Of a DNA stretch of 64,000 nucleotides, positions 1 to 7,756 are shown in pieces (within the stretch, counting starts at the first letter, position 1; each line of letters opens with the position of its first letter). A program made the position numbers and the translations under genes. The notes under the pieces are model-generated. The model searched no databases. It had not been told where the DNA came from and was given only the letters and a program-made list of their open reading frames with translations. The DNA comes from Cytophagales bacterium WSM2-2 (GTDB lineage: Bacteria > Bacteroidota > Bacteroidia > Cytophagales > Cyclobacteriaceae): contig BNHL01000001.1 of assembly GCA_015472025.1 (NCBI GenBank), positions 744,001 to 808,000 on the forward strand, read 5' to 3'.

Positions 1-771
1 CGTGATATGCTATTATCAATAGTTGATATTTATAAAACTGGCATTACTAAAATTTTAGGAAAGAAAGGGAAAATTGAGAAGGCTCTCGATGATATTTTTT
101 GGAAAAACATATCGACCACGTTGGGTGAGTGGGTTGAAATTAATGATACCGAGCGACCTTTGCTTCGATATACTTTGACTCATTTGCAGGAACACTTAGA
201 AATAACCGATGACGGAAAGGAGTTTGAAAATTTTTTTCCTCTTGAGAATTATATTAAGCCATGTATTAAAGCCTATTTTTTCACTGGAGATATAATCCAT
301 CTTAAAAACGATTCTGCAAAAAGATTTATAATTCTCACTCCTGCGTGTGACCTTGCTCCACATGGTCCTAGTAATTTACCTAAAGCAAAGGACATCGTTA
401 TATCAGAAATTCAACCTCTATCACAGGGAGTCTTTAACGAAAAAATTCAAATTGCTAAAAGGCCTAGTGGTGACGCAGCAGCAAATTTGATCATTCAGGG
501 AGCTAAAGATGAATTGAATAAAATTTTGTCAAATAATTATTCTCCAAAATATTACTATTTACCAGAGACGACTTTAGTTAAAGGTGGTTTAATTAATTTT
601 CAAAAACTGACCTCTATCAAGTATACTGATTTAAACGTTCAATTTAATAGGGAAGCAACAGTAACTACGCAATTCATTAAAGACATAATTTCAAAATTTT
701 CATTTTATTACTCTCGACAAGGCTCGCCAGATTTTAATTTTAATAAGCTCCTAACAGCTCTTCTATCGTAA
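1..771 (+). CDS. Unknown protein with TGDI / TPACDL motifs, 5' end outside the window
   Basis: The frame is open from base 1, so the ATG at 7 is probably internal and the N-terminus lies outside the window. The visible 254 residues are soluble, with no signal peptide or membrane segment. Counting from that Met, a TGDI motif lies at 93-96 and TPACDL at 111-116, between predicted beta strands; an invariant-looking Cys in such a strand-turn suggests a folded effector or metal-binding core, but I do not recognise a named domain. The N-terminal stretch (DIYKTGITKILG) resembles the tail of receiver-domain-like proteins seen in accessory gene clusters; this is a weak impression. It precedes a DUF3883 protein and an HNH protein on the same strand in equally AT-rich DNA, so a role in a defence locus is inferred from context only. 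Confidence 0.55.
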   Translation, partial: RDMLLSIVDIYKTGITKILGKKGKIEKALDDIFWKNISTTLGEWVEINDTERPLLRYTLTHLQEHLEITDDGKEFENFFPLENYIKPCIKAYFFTGDIIHLKNDSAKRFIILTPACDLAPHGPSNLPKAKDIVISEIQPLSQGVFNEKIQIAKRPSGDAAANLIIQGAKDELNKILSNNYSPKYYYLPETTLVKGGLINFQKLTSIKYTDLNVQFNREATVTTQFIKDIISKFSFYYSRQGSPDFNFNKLLTALLS

Positions 772-805
772 TTTATAGTATGCTTTAAGTAGCTCGAAAA
801 TATAG

Positions 806-1582
806 ATGAACGCGAATAAACTAGCAATTATCGTTTCATACTACCTAGCAAGGTTTGACAAAGAGGCTGTATCAAATCTTGGATATAAAAGTATCAATGA
901 AGCATTCGAAGAAACAGCACTCAAACTTGGTGTAAATAAAATCTATATAAAATTAAGACGAGATGAGTTTGATCCTGCATTTCCATGGCGCATTGGATGG
1001 CAAAGACCGATGGCTAAACGAATTATAAAGACAATTGAAGCTTTTCAAGAATTAAACGAATCGGATGTACGTGAAATAGTTTTGAATATTCTAAATAATA
1101 AAGATTATCGGGACAGTGAAGAAATAAATAACATTATTACACTTACCCAAGAAACACAGAACAAAGGGAAACTATCTCCCGGCAAATTTATCCTACGCGG
1201 CCCGACAGGAAAACAAGCTGAAGAATACTTTATCGAGTATTACAAAACATATCAAAAACCAGAGCAAGGAATACTGAGAGATACTCGCGATTTAGGTTGT
1301 GGTTATGACTTTGAAATCCAAAATGGTAGTCAGAGATTCTTTGTCGAAATAAAAGGTTTATCCGAAATTTCTGGTGGAGTTCTGTTTACCAATAAAGAGT
1401 GGAGTGTCGCATTAACTTCAGGAAACTCCTATTATTTAGTTATAGTTAAAAACTTAAAGAATAAACCCAAAATTGTTTTTATCCAAAATCCCACTTTTAA
1501 ATTAAAGGCCAAGAAAATCATATACACTTCAGTACAAATTCAATGGGCTATTTCGGATAATCTAATTAATTCTATTCAGTAA
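806..1582 (+). CDS. DUF3883 (NOV-C type) PD-(D/E)XK nuclease-fold protein
   Basis: The 258-residue protein has an N-terminal region (about 1-95) with the pattern RDEFDPAF...RIGW, common in DUF3883 proteins, and a C-terminal DUF3883 domain (about 130-258). Core residues visible: Q137-E139/E140 on the first helix, D168 in YDFE, E181-x-K183 in FFVEIKG, then EW at 198-199 and the YYLVIV strand. That is the layout of a PD-(D/E)XK restriction-endonuclease fold; the family is frequent in restriction and phage-defence loci. There is a 34-bp gap after the first gene, and the stop codon abuts the ATG of the next gene (1583), which indicates an operon. Sequence is AT-rich compared with DNA after 2.6 kb. 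The family assignment is good; the target and partners are unknown. Confidence 0.8.
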   Translation: MNANKLAIIVSYYLARFDKEAVSNLGYKSINEAFEETALKLGVNKIYIKLRRDEFDPAFPWRIGWQRPMAKRIIKTIEAFQELNESDVREIVLNILNNKDYRDSEEINNIITLTQETQNKGKLSPGKFILRGPTGKQAEEYFIEYYKTYQKPEQGILRDTRDLGCGYDFEIQNGSQRFFVEIKGLSEISGGVLFTNKEWSVALTSGNSYYLVIVKNLKNKPKIVFIQNPTFKLKAKKIIYTSVQIQWAISDNLINSIQ

Positions 1583-2209
1583 ATGAGTACGTTATTTGAA
1601 AATAAATACTACAATACCTATTACTACTCGAATATTGTAAGCAACATTCTAAGTCAAGACATTGAGTTACTCGGTTTCATTAGTAATTTTTTCGCTGATG
1701 AAGAAACCATTTATTATTTAGCTAAGCCATTTGAGAAGGAGAGTGCTTTTCATGTCTTTATTAAACATATAATAATTGAATTTCTTGAAAATGATATGAG
1801 CGAACATGATGAAAAGATATTCAAGTATTACGAAGCTGGTAAAAGTCCATTGAAACCACTATACGCAGAGTCAGCGTTAAAAGAGTATGGACTTGACGAT
1901 TATAATTTTGAAGAGTTCATTGACGAAAAGAAACAGATAGACTATCAAGATGTTGAGGCTTATCATGATGAGTTAAGGCTTACTGGCAAGATCGAAGATC
2001 TTTGTGATCAAATTACAAAAGAGGTCTTCTATATCATGTTTAATAACCGGGAAGTATTACTCAATTTTAATTACATGGTTGCACAACACATGAATGTTAC
2101 CACTAATGAAATAGAAAATGATGACATTAAGAGATTGTTCAATAAAAACGGATTACTAAAGAGTGAAAATTCCAGAATGGTGCAAAAAAGCCGTTCTTTT
2201 CAGAGATAG
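1583..2209 (+). CDS. Uncharacterised protein, probably the N-terminal part of a frameshifted HNH protein
   Basis: I do not recognise a domain in these 208 residues. The protein is acidic and mostly helical, with no signal peptide or membrane segment. Its ATG directly follows the stop of the DUF3883 gene, a sign of translational coupling. The last dozen residues (after GLLKS) look like nonsense, low in hydrophobics and basic, whereas the +1 frame from 2163 continues with a perfect HNH domain beginning KIPEWCKKAV. The two frames overlap by 47 bp. The simplest reading is one original gene of about 1583-2408 broken by a one-base indel near 2157-2165; alternatives are two overlapping genes (GTG start at 2163) or a sequencing error. 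AT-rich like its neighbours. Confidence 0.6.
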   Translation: MSTLFENKYYNTYYYSNIVSNILSQDIELLGFISNFFADEETIYYLAKPFEKESAFHVFIKHIIIEFLENDMSEHDEKIFKYYEAGKSPLKPLYAESALKEYGLDDYNFEEFIDEKKQIDYQDVEAYHDELRLTGKIEDLCDQITKEVFYIMFNNREVLLNFNYMVAQHMNVTTNEIENDDIKRLFNKNGLLKSENSRMVQKSRSFQR

Positions 2210-2408
2210 AGGAAGATGTTGCTTTTGTTCAAAAGATTTATCAGGAACCTTAAGTATAAATTCGAAAAAACATTTTGACCACATAGTTCCATTGGCTCAG
2301 GGAGGGTTAAATGATGTTTCCAACATTCAATTATTATGTGCTGATTGCAATCTTCAAAAAAGTAAATACGGGATTTCGACTTCCAATTATTATGAGGGTT
2401 GGTACTAA
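2163..2408 (+). CDS. HNH endonuclease domain (GTG start or frameshifted C-terminus)
   Basis: Eighty-one residues form a nearly complete HNH nuclease: zinc-binding CxxC at C19/C22 and CxxC at C59/C62, the catalytic DH at 39-40 in HFDHIVPL, and the downstream N-rich helix (NDVSNIQLLC, then CNLQKS). HNH domains cut DNA in restriction, homing and anti-phage proteins. The only start in this frame is GTG 2163, inside the end of the preceding gene; upstream in this frame a TAA at 2157 blocks extension. Continuity of the upstream product (GLLKS) with KIPEWCKK suggests the domain was the C-terminus of a single protein. As a separate small protein it would rely on coupled translation. The domain call is secure; the gene boundary is not. 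Confidence 0.75.
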   Translation: MKIPEWCKKAVLFRDRGRCCFCSKDLSGTLSINSKKHFDHIVPLAQGGLNDVSNIQLLCADCNLQKSKYGISTSNYYEGWY

Positions 2409-2632
2409 TTTTCTTCTCTTGACTCTCAAATTCTTTTCTTACTCTATAAGCTTATTACTACTTCAACGGCCCTCTACAGGTAAGGCATTATTACTTATCC
2501 TCGTTGATGATCATATGGCCCACTATTTCTATTTGTCATTTAAGTTTTATTTCCACTGTTTATGGTGATCCAAACTGTGATTAATACCTTTGGAGTCGGC
2601 TCACCCTCTATTTTGTCAAATACCTGATACAG
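2409..2632. other. Gap at the boundary between AT-rich accessory DNA and chromosome-like DNA
   Basis: About 220 bp without a credible gene. Composition shifts here from strongly AT-rich (genes before 2409) to the more GC-balanced DNA of the rest of the window. I see no integrase, tRNA, direct repeat or transposase that would mark an attachment site. An 85-codon open frame at 2311-2568 overlaps the HNH gene and has no protein-like features. Confidence 0.4.
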
Positions 2633-3673
2633 ATGTTAAACTACACCGATTCGAAACTTACCCAGCTTATTATTCATCATGTAGGAAGCAAACTGAATGA
2701 CGAGGGCTATACGCTTTCGGATTCGGTTACCAAGAAATACACGCCTGCGGTGGAGTCGATCTTGACGAACTACTTCCTCTCCCCTTTCAAGCAGTCGGAG
2801 TTTTATACGTTCTGGCATGAGTCGGACCTGAACCTGAATAACTGCTTCTCGTTTGCCAGAGATATTTTTGAGAACAAGCGGAGCTTTGTGAGTAAATCGA
2901 AGAACCTGGCGAAACTGCTTTATGAAAACTCCATGCACCCCAAGATCAAAGGCGGGGAACTGTATATCTCGTACTTTGAAGATTGTGTGGTAGATAATGA
3001 AACGGTTGATGCGATCGGGATCTTTAAATCGGAATCGAAAGACACTTTCCTGCAGCCGTACCAATCGGAAGACCATTTCGAAATAAAATCAATGGAGGGC
3101 ACGAACATCGACAAGGTGGATAAGGGCTGTATCATTTTTAATACGAAAGAGGAAGGCTTCAAGGTCTGCATTGTAGACAATACCAACAAATCGGGTGAAG
3201 CCCAATACTGGCGGGATAGCTTTTTGAAACTGACAAGCCTGATGGACAGCTACCATTATACGTCCAGGCTGATGGGGCTTGCCAAGGACTACGTCACGAA
3301 CCAACTGACGGAGGAGTTTGAAGTAAGCAAGACGGAGCAAATCGATCTGTTGAACAAGAGCTCGAAGTACTTCAAAACTCATGAGAACTTTGACAAAAGG
3401 GAATTTGAAAATGAAGTATTCGAGCAACCGGAGCTGATCAAATCGTTCAGGACATTTAATAAGGAGTATTACCAGGAGAACCAACTCGACCCGGTGGAGA
3501 GTTTTACTATTTCAGTAAACGCGGTGAAAAAGCAGTCGAGGATATTTAAAAGTGTATTGAAACTTGATAAGAACTTCCATGTATACATTCATGGCGACCG
3601 GGACTTGATTGAGCGGGGCGTGGATGAGGATGGTCGTAAATATTATAAGATCTATTATAAAGAGGAGAATTGA
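2633..3673 (+). CDS. Nucleoid-associated protein, NdpA/YejK (NA37) family
   Basis: The 346-residue length fits the 37-kDa nucleoid-associated family (PF04245), whose E. coli member YejK binds DNA and the nucleoid. Visible family traits are the opening segment ending IIHHVGSK, the central FKQSEFYTFWH and LYISYFEDCVVDNETVDAIGI strands, a helical middle with FFKTHENF-like helices, and a basic C-terminus. There is no signal peptide, so it is cytoplasmic. It begins the GC-balanced part of the window, 224 bp after the HNH gene and on the same strand. A hairpin repeat follows its stop by about 17 bp and could also terminate transcription. Homologues occur beside phage and defence genes, so it might belong functionally to the island on its left; composition argues against that. 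Confidence 0.85.
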   Translation: MLNYTDSKLTQLIIHHVGSKLNDEGYTLSDSVTKKYTPAVESILTNYFLSPFKQSEFYTFWHESDLNLNNCFSFARDIFENKRSFVSKSKNLAKLLYENSMHPKIKGGELYISYFEDCVVDNETVDAIGIFKSESKDTFLQPYQSEDHFEIKSMEGTNIDKVDKGCIIFNTKEEGFKVCIVDNTNKSGEAQYWRDSFLKLTSLMDSYHYTSRLMGLAKDYVTNQLTEEFEVSKTEQIDLLNKSSKYFKTHENFDKREFENEVFEQPELIKSFRTFNKEYYQENQLDPVESFTISVNAVKKQSRIFKSVLKLDKNFHVYIHGDRDLIERGVDEDGRKYYKIYYKEEN

Positions 3674-3687
3674 GAAGAGTAAATGCA

Positions 3688-3770
3688 TTTTACCGCAGAG
3701 GGCGCAGAGGTTCGCAGAGTTTAAAATGCAGATTTTCTCTGCGCATCTCAGCGGGCTCCGTGGTTAAAAA
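3688..3770. repeat. CGCAGAG-type imperfect hairpin repeat, copy 1
   Basis: The left arm 3691-3719 (taccgcagagggcgcagagg...) and right arm 3737-3766 (ctctgcgcatctcagcgggc...) are imperfect reverse complements with a loop of about 17 nt. It lies between the stop of the NdpA-like gene and the stop of the GxxExxY gene. Copies 2 and 3 are at the other end of the GxxExxY gene. Confidence 0.85.
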
Positions 3771-3771
3771 A

Positions 3772-4149
3772 TCACAACCCATTTACTATTCTCCGTATTC
3801 CATCGCGCATCATAGTGACATTGAAATTCATCAGTAATCCGAGCCGGCACTTGGAAAGCTTAAGATATGTTAAAACCTGCGCCATGTGCACATCTTCCAA
3901 CTCCTCGACTGCTTTCACTTCAATGACTACCTTATTTTCAACCAACATATCCATGCGGTAACCACAATCCAGTTTTACGTCTCTATATATTAACGGCAAT
4001 GGTTTCTGCTTCTCTACCAGCAGACCTGATTGTACGAGCTCAAAATAAAGGCATGCTTCATATGAGGATTCCAGAAGGCCAGGTCCAAGCTCTTTATGAA
4101 CTCGTATGGCGCATCCTATGATCTTCGTTGAGATTTCATTCTCTGTCAT
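3772..4149 (-). CDS. GxxExxY protein (PDDEXK_3 nuclease fold)
   Basis: This 125-residue protein is full length for the GxxExxY family. The name-giving motif is G24-LL-E27-SS-Y30 in GPGLLESSYEACL. A PD-(D/E)XK-type core follows: D67 in YRMDMLV and E77-V-K79 in VVIEVKA, then a conserved helix ending LTYLKLSKCRLGLLMNF. The family is widespread in Bacteroidota and other phyla and has no settled function; its fold predicts a nuclease. It is cytoplasmic. The gene is framed by hairpin repeats of one family on both sides (one copy 3', two copies 5'), an arrangement that recalls RAYT/REP elements. That link is inference. No obvious promoter or Shine-Dalgarno is visible. Confidence 0.88.
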   Translation of the reverse strand: MTENEISTKIIGCAIRVHKELGPGLLESSYEACLYFELVQSGLLVEKQKPLPLIYRDVKLDCGYRMDMLVENKVVIEVKAVEELEDVHMAQVLTYLKLSKCRLGLLMNFNVTMMRDGIRRIVNGL

Positions 4150-4274
4150 GTTTAAAATACGGTTAACGACAGAGAACGTATTAATTCTATTTATCCTTTG
4201 CGTGTCTCCACGTACTATGAGGTTAAAATATTTATCGGTTGAAATACATTTAAATGTAGCGGATTAGAATGCAT

Positions 4275-4357
4275 GTAACCGCAGAGGGCGCGGAGGTTCG
4301 CAGAGGAGTAAATTAAAATACTACCTCTGCGAATCTCTGCGTACTCTGCGGTTAAAA
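4275..4357. repeat. CGCAGAG-type hairpin repeat, copy 2
   Basis: The left arm starts 4276 (taaccgcagagggcgcggag...) and the right arm runs 4324-4354 (cctctgcgaatctctgcgta...ggtta). The central part and right arm, about 50 bp, are almost identical to copy 3, so these two form a direct repeat with a unit of roughly 105 bp. It lies upstream of the GxxExxY start codon. Confidence 0.88.
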
Positions 4358-4380
4358 ATATTTTAGTTGAAAAGGCAATG

Positions 4381-4467
4381 AACCGCGGAGAGCGCTGAGG
4401 GGCGCGGAGGTTCGCAAAGAGTAAATTAAAATACTACCTCTGCGCATCTCTGCGTACTCTGCGGTTA
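4381..4467. repeat. CGCAGAG-type hairpin repeat, copy 3
   Basis: The left arm has diverged (aaccgcggagagcgctgagg...), while the loop and right arm (agtaaattaaaatactacct..., then ctctgcgtactctgcggtta) match copy 2 nearly base for base. It ends 13 bp before the stop codon of the minus-strand lipoprotein gene and could double as its terminator. Confidence 0.88.
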
Positions 4468-4480
4468 AATGTATTTATTG

Positions 4481-5536
4481 CTAATTACAATAGCAACCGC
4501 CGGGGAACCCTTGTTGTCCCTGTCCTATGCTTTCGAAGCAAAGCAGTGAAGAACTTGACTTTTTTATTCTGCATTGATACAGGGTTGTGGGGCTTTCCAT
4601 GATCACGGGTTCATCGCTGTCGGGGCTGGAGGTGGAACGCACGGTCTCGTACATGTAGAGGACATCCTGCTTCATAAAATAAATTCCGGTGGCGTTGTAT
4701 CCTGCGGCTACTCCGAAGCTGTAGTTGCCGTGGTTGCGAAATAGTACACTGCAAGCAGCGGCATCTGCCTCCGGGGCGATGTCGGGTTTGTCCATACAGG
4801 CAGAGGCGCTCCAGTCTCCGATAAGTGGAGATACTTTGCCTGCGTTAGCAAGGTTGTCCTGGTTCACTTTCGCGGCAGAACTTTTCAGGTCTTTGAAGTC
4901 AATGGCTTTGGTATAGACAGCATCGAATAACAATTCTGCACAAGCTTTGTCGAAGACATCGTATACTCTGAGATAAGTATTGTCGGCAGCGGCTGTGCCA
5001 CCACCGGAAGGATCGTAGTACACGCAGAGATAGGGCTTGGAGACATTGTTGAGCTTCAGCATTTTTATTTCATAGGAGGTGATCTTACACCACTCATCGC
5101 AGTCGCTGCTTTGATAAACGACTGCGTAAGTCTGGAATCGTTTTGCATTGCCATCGATATAAAGGCTGTTCAGCAGCAATCCGGCTTGCGATCCGTTTAT
5201 CATTACTTCCACGGCATTGAGGACACCTTCCATACTGGCTTTTTTAAAATACGCTTTGCTTAGTGAATCAACATCGGGAGTGGTCTTGACATTGATGTCG
5301 TACTCGCTGTTGGCATAAAGGGCGGTGAGGAATGATTTATAATTGGCTTTGACGGCAGGGATCACTTCTGTTTCTATAAATGTATCGGATGTCGCGCTGC
5401 CCGGAGCACTATTCGCTGCTGTCGCGTTGGTGGTGTCGGAAGTATTCGCCTGATCTGTGTTGCTGGAGGAGCCTGAACAACTGAACAGTAGGGTTGCTGA
5501 AAGCACCAGCAGGCTGTGGAATCTTTTTAGGTCCAT
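4481..5536 (-). CDS. Uncharacterised lipoprotein, Ser/Thr-rich N-terminus
   Basis: The 351-residue protein begins with a lipoprotein signal (LLFSCSGSS; lipidated Cys about residue 20), then a low-complexity Ser/Thr/Asn/Ala tether to about residue 50. The body is a globular exported domain with several Cys residues (SDCDEWCK, SACMDK, AACSV, LLCFES) and a glycine-rich C-terminus ending CYCN, so disulfides are likely. I do not recognise the family. It is expected in the periplasm or at the outer membrane. The region upstream of the start is G-rich and then passes into the 105-bp tandem repeat array; the stop lies against a hairpin repeat. The start is the ATG ahead of the signal peptide. Confidence 0.75.
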   Translation of the reverse strand: MDLKRFHSLLVLSATLLFSCSGSSSNTDQANTSDTTNATAANSAPGSATSDTFIETEVIPAVKANYKSFLTALYANSEYDINVKTTPDVDSLSKAYFKKASMEGVLNAVEVMINGSQAGLLLNSLYIDGNAKRFQTYAVVYQSSDCDEWCKITSYEIKMLKLNNVSKPYLCVYYDPSGGGTAAADNTYLRVYDVFDKACAELLFDAVYTKAIDFKDLKSSAAKVNQDNLANAGKVSPLIGDWSASACMDKPDIAPEADAAACSVLFRNHGNYSFGVAAGYNATGIYFMKQDVLYMYETVRSTSSPDSDEPVIMESPTTLYQCRIKKSSSSLLCFESIGQGQQGFPGGCYCN

Positions 5537-5644
5537 GAGTTTTAAAGAATGTTTGTTTTGAAAAATATTAAAAAGGGGGGCTTGGGGCTGAAGGGCCTTT
5601 GTGATAAGGGGGGAATAGTTTATGAAGTTGGGGGAATAGTTTGT
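5537..5644. other. G-rich leader between lipoprotein gene and tandem repeat array
   Basis: About 108 bp upstream of the lipoprotein gene. It contains two G-runs (5575-5580 region and 5609-5615) and a short duplicated phrase (ggggaatagtttatgaa / ggggaatagtttgtgaa). No promoter box can be assigned with confidence. Confidence 0.3.
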
Positions 5645-6293
5645 GAATGCAGTTCCCGCAGATAGCGCGGATTGAATGCAGGATGACGCAGATTTATTTC
5701 ACGCAAAGGCGCCAGGGCGCAAAGTCGTGCTAAAGTTTTCCAGAGGATTGAATGCAGTTCCCGCAGATTGTCGCGGATTGAATGCAGGATGACGAAGATT
5801 TATTTCACGCAAAGGCGCCAGGGCGCAAAGTCAGGGTAAAGTTTTCCAGAGGATTGAATGCATTTCCCGCGGATGGCGCGGATTTGAATACAGGATAACG
5901 CAGATTTATTTCACGCAAAGGCGCCAGGGCGCAAAGTCAAGGTAAAGTTTCTCGCGGATTGAATGCATTTCCCGCAGATGGCGCGGATTTGAATGCAGGA
6001 TGACGCGGATTTATTTCACGCAAAGGCGCCAGGGCGCAAAGTCAGGGTAAAGTTTTCCAGAGGATTGAATGCAGTTCTCGCAGATGGCGCGGTTGAATGC
6101 AGGATGACTAAGATTTTATTTCACGCAAAGGCGCCAGGGCGCAAAGTCAGGGTAAGGTTTCTTGCGGATTGAATGCATTTCTCGCAGATGGCGCGGATTG
6201 AATGCAGGATAACGCAGATCAGCGAGCATTTGCGGGAAACAATTGCTGCACTATTTGCGCCTTTGCGTCTTTGCGTGAAAACATCTGCGGGAA
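5645..6293. repeat. Six tandem copies of a ~105-bp unit
   Basis: Units start at 5645, 5750, 5856, 5961, 6067 and 6171. Each begins gaatgcagttcccgcagatg (with variation) and contains tttcacgcaaaggcgccagg followed by gcgcaaagtc. Spacing is 104-106 bp. The last copy departs after its first third and ends with the reverse complement of the internal block (tttgcgcctttgcgtctttg then cgtgaaaa), closing the array with an inverted end. Neighbouring units differ by scattered substitutions, so this is an aged array rather than an assembly artefact. There are no unique spacers and no gene. Confidence 0.95.
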
Positions 6294-6295
6294 AC

Positions 6296-7225
6296 TCAGG
6301 AGAATTGCTTAAAATGTTTTTTCATTACCCGGGCATACTCAGCAATGGCCAGCGCGGGCTCTTCCAGTTCGGGGTGCCATAGTTTTTCCCACTCGAAGGA
6401 GTAGTAACCTTTGTACCCGTCTTTTAATAAGATATCGATCGCTTCAAAGATCGGAACCTTCCCTTGCCCCAGCCGGGTGTATACAATTTTTTCACCTACC
6501 ATCTTGGCATCTTTGATGTGCGTGTGCCGGATGTATGTCTTTAGTCTTTCATAAGCTGCTTTTGGTGACTCGTGCGTTTTGATCCACATGTTGGTCACGT
6601 CCCAGATCATCCCGACATTCGGGTGTGTGGCTGCTTTCATCACTTCTTCCAGGTCAGCTATCGACAAAAGGTCGCCATGCGATTCGATGAGAACGTTCAC
6701 ATCACTTCCTTTGGCAAATTCGCCCAGTTCGAGTAATCCTTTCACAATAAGATCGATGGTTGCTTTCTTCTCCTGGTCTTTGGGAAAGAGGTTGGGGAAC
6801 ACCCGCACATTAGGGCAGCTGAGTTCATGCGCCAGGTCGATAAATTTTTTGCCTTCATCGATGTTTTTCTTCCGCTCCACGGGTTCTGAAAAATGTAATG
6901 TGGCCGAAGACCCCAGGTCGGCAAATTTCAGGTTATTGTCGCGCATGAGTTGCAGGGTGGAAGGAATATTCGTCTTGCTGAATTCCGGGCATTGGGTCAG
7001 GTCAAGCTGGCGCTTGATTCCCCGGATTTCCAATCCTTGATAATATTGTCTTGCGGCAAAATCCGCAATCTGTTTGAACGTCCAGTCCGGGCAGCCCAGT
7101 GTTGAAAAAGACAAATACCGCGGGGTCTTGGGAACAAATGCGGAACCGGCCAGGGAGGCTGCCAATAATCCAGCGGATGTTTGTAAGAATTCTCTTCGGG
7201 TTTGATTGTTACTTAGTTTATCCAT
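6296..7225 (-). CDS. Exported sugar-phosphate isomerase/epimerase-like TIM-barrel protein
   Basis: The 309 residues start with a twin-arginine signal (TRREFLQTSAGLLAASLAG) predicting Tat export of a folded protein. The mature part is an AP-endonuclease-2/xylose-isomerase-like TIM barrel: LSFSTLGCPDWTF at strand 1, YYQGLEIRGI, VNVLIESHGD, VGMIWDVTNMW, HTHIKDAK and YYSFEWEKLW supply the acidic and His residues that bind a divalent metal in this superfamily. Such proteins act on sugars, inositols or related compounds; substrate cannot be read here. The stop is two bases from the end of the 105-bp repeat array. It is monocistronic as far as can be seen, and no good -7 box was found upstream. Confidence 0.88.
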   Translation of the reverse strand: MDKLSNNQTRREFLQTSAGLLAASLAGSAFVPKTPRYLSFSTLGCPDWTFKQIADFAARQYYQGLEIRGIKRQLDLTQCPEFSKTNIPSTLQLMRDNNLKFADLGSSATLHFSEPVERKKNIDEGKKFIDLAHELSCPNVRVFPNLFPKDQEKKATIDLIVKGLLELGEFAKGSDVNVLIESHGDLLSIADLEEVMKAATHPNVGMIWDVTNMWIKTHESPKAAYERLKTYIRHTHIKDAKMVGEKIVYTRLGQGKVPIFEAIDILLKDGYKGYYSFEWEKLWHPELEEPALAIAEYARVMKKHFKQFS

Positions 7226-7440
7226 GAGATTATTTTGTTAGCCCAAGCTAATTAATTTCAAAGTGCAGCCCAAGAATGGTTCGGTGAGTGGTAGCAGGTG
7301 TCGTTCTGGAGGTTGAGCTATAATTTATGGAAGTGCGGATGCGCCTTTTAGACAGACCTGTGGCCGAGATCACGATTATTTGTGGCTAAGTGATAAAAAC
7401 TTTTGCTATTCACTAAACAGATTGGGCAAGTGAATGCTAT

Positions 7441-7737
7441 ATGCCGTTGGCAATTGCAAGTGTTAAGTACTTTGTGCGCTACAAAAATTCTATGATCACA
7501 CAACTACAAGAGGACACCATTGCCGGTACTATGGCACTAATAGATCAACTCACCCAGATAATAGAGGAAGGCGGTGGATCTGAATCAATCGAGCTCTCGT
7601 ATGGCAAGCTGCGGAAGACGGTAGATAAGTTCCTAGGAGCCATAAGCGAAGAAGACCGAAACCGGATTATCGACAGGTATTCGGAGATAAAAAGAACGGG
7701 GAGGTATGATGCGCCAGACTTGCAGGTTATTTTGTAA
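7441..7737 (+). CDS. Small hypothetical protein
   Basis: Ninety-eight residues, or 81 if the internal ATG at 7492 is used; the latter begins MITQLQEDTIAGTMALIDQL and is more protein-like. The product is helical, acidic and soluble (ALIDQLTQIIEEGGGSES, then KTVDKFLGAISEEDRNRIID). No family is recognised. It sits alone between the TIM-barrel gene, which diverges from it, and a block of composite repeats. Real coding seems likely from amino-acid composition, but there is no supporting neighbour or domain. Confidence 0.5.
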   Translation: MPLAIASVKYFVRYKNSMITQLQEDTIAGTMALIDQLTQIIEEGGGSESIELSYGKLRKTVDKFLGAISEEDRNRIIDRYSEIKRTGRYDAPDLQVIL

Positions 7738-7756
7738 TGTAATCGTAATGCAATGG

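Noticed and set aside
2311-2568. 85-codon open frame overlapping the HNH gene
   Set aside because: Overlaps the conserved HNH end out of frame and looks like translated AT-rich non-coding DNA.
5645-6293. CRISPR array
   Set aside because: Units of 105 bp are repeated over their full length with no unique spacers, and no cas gene is nearby.
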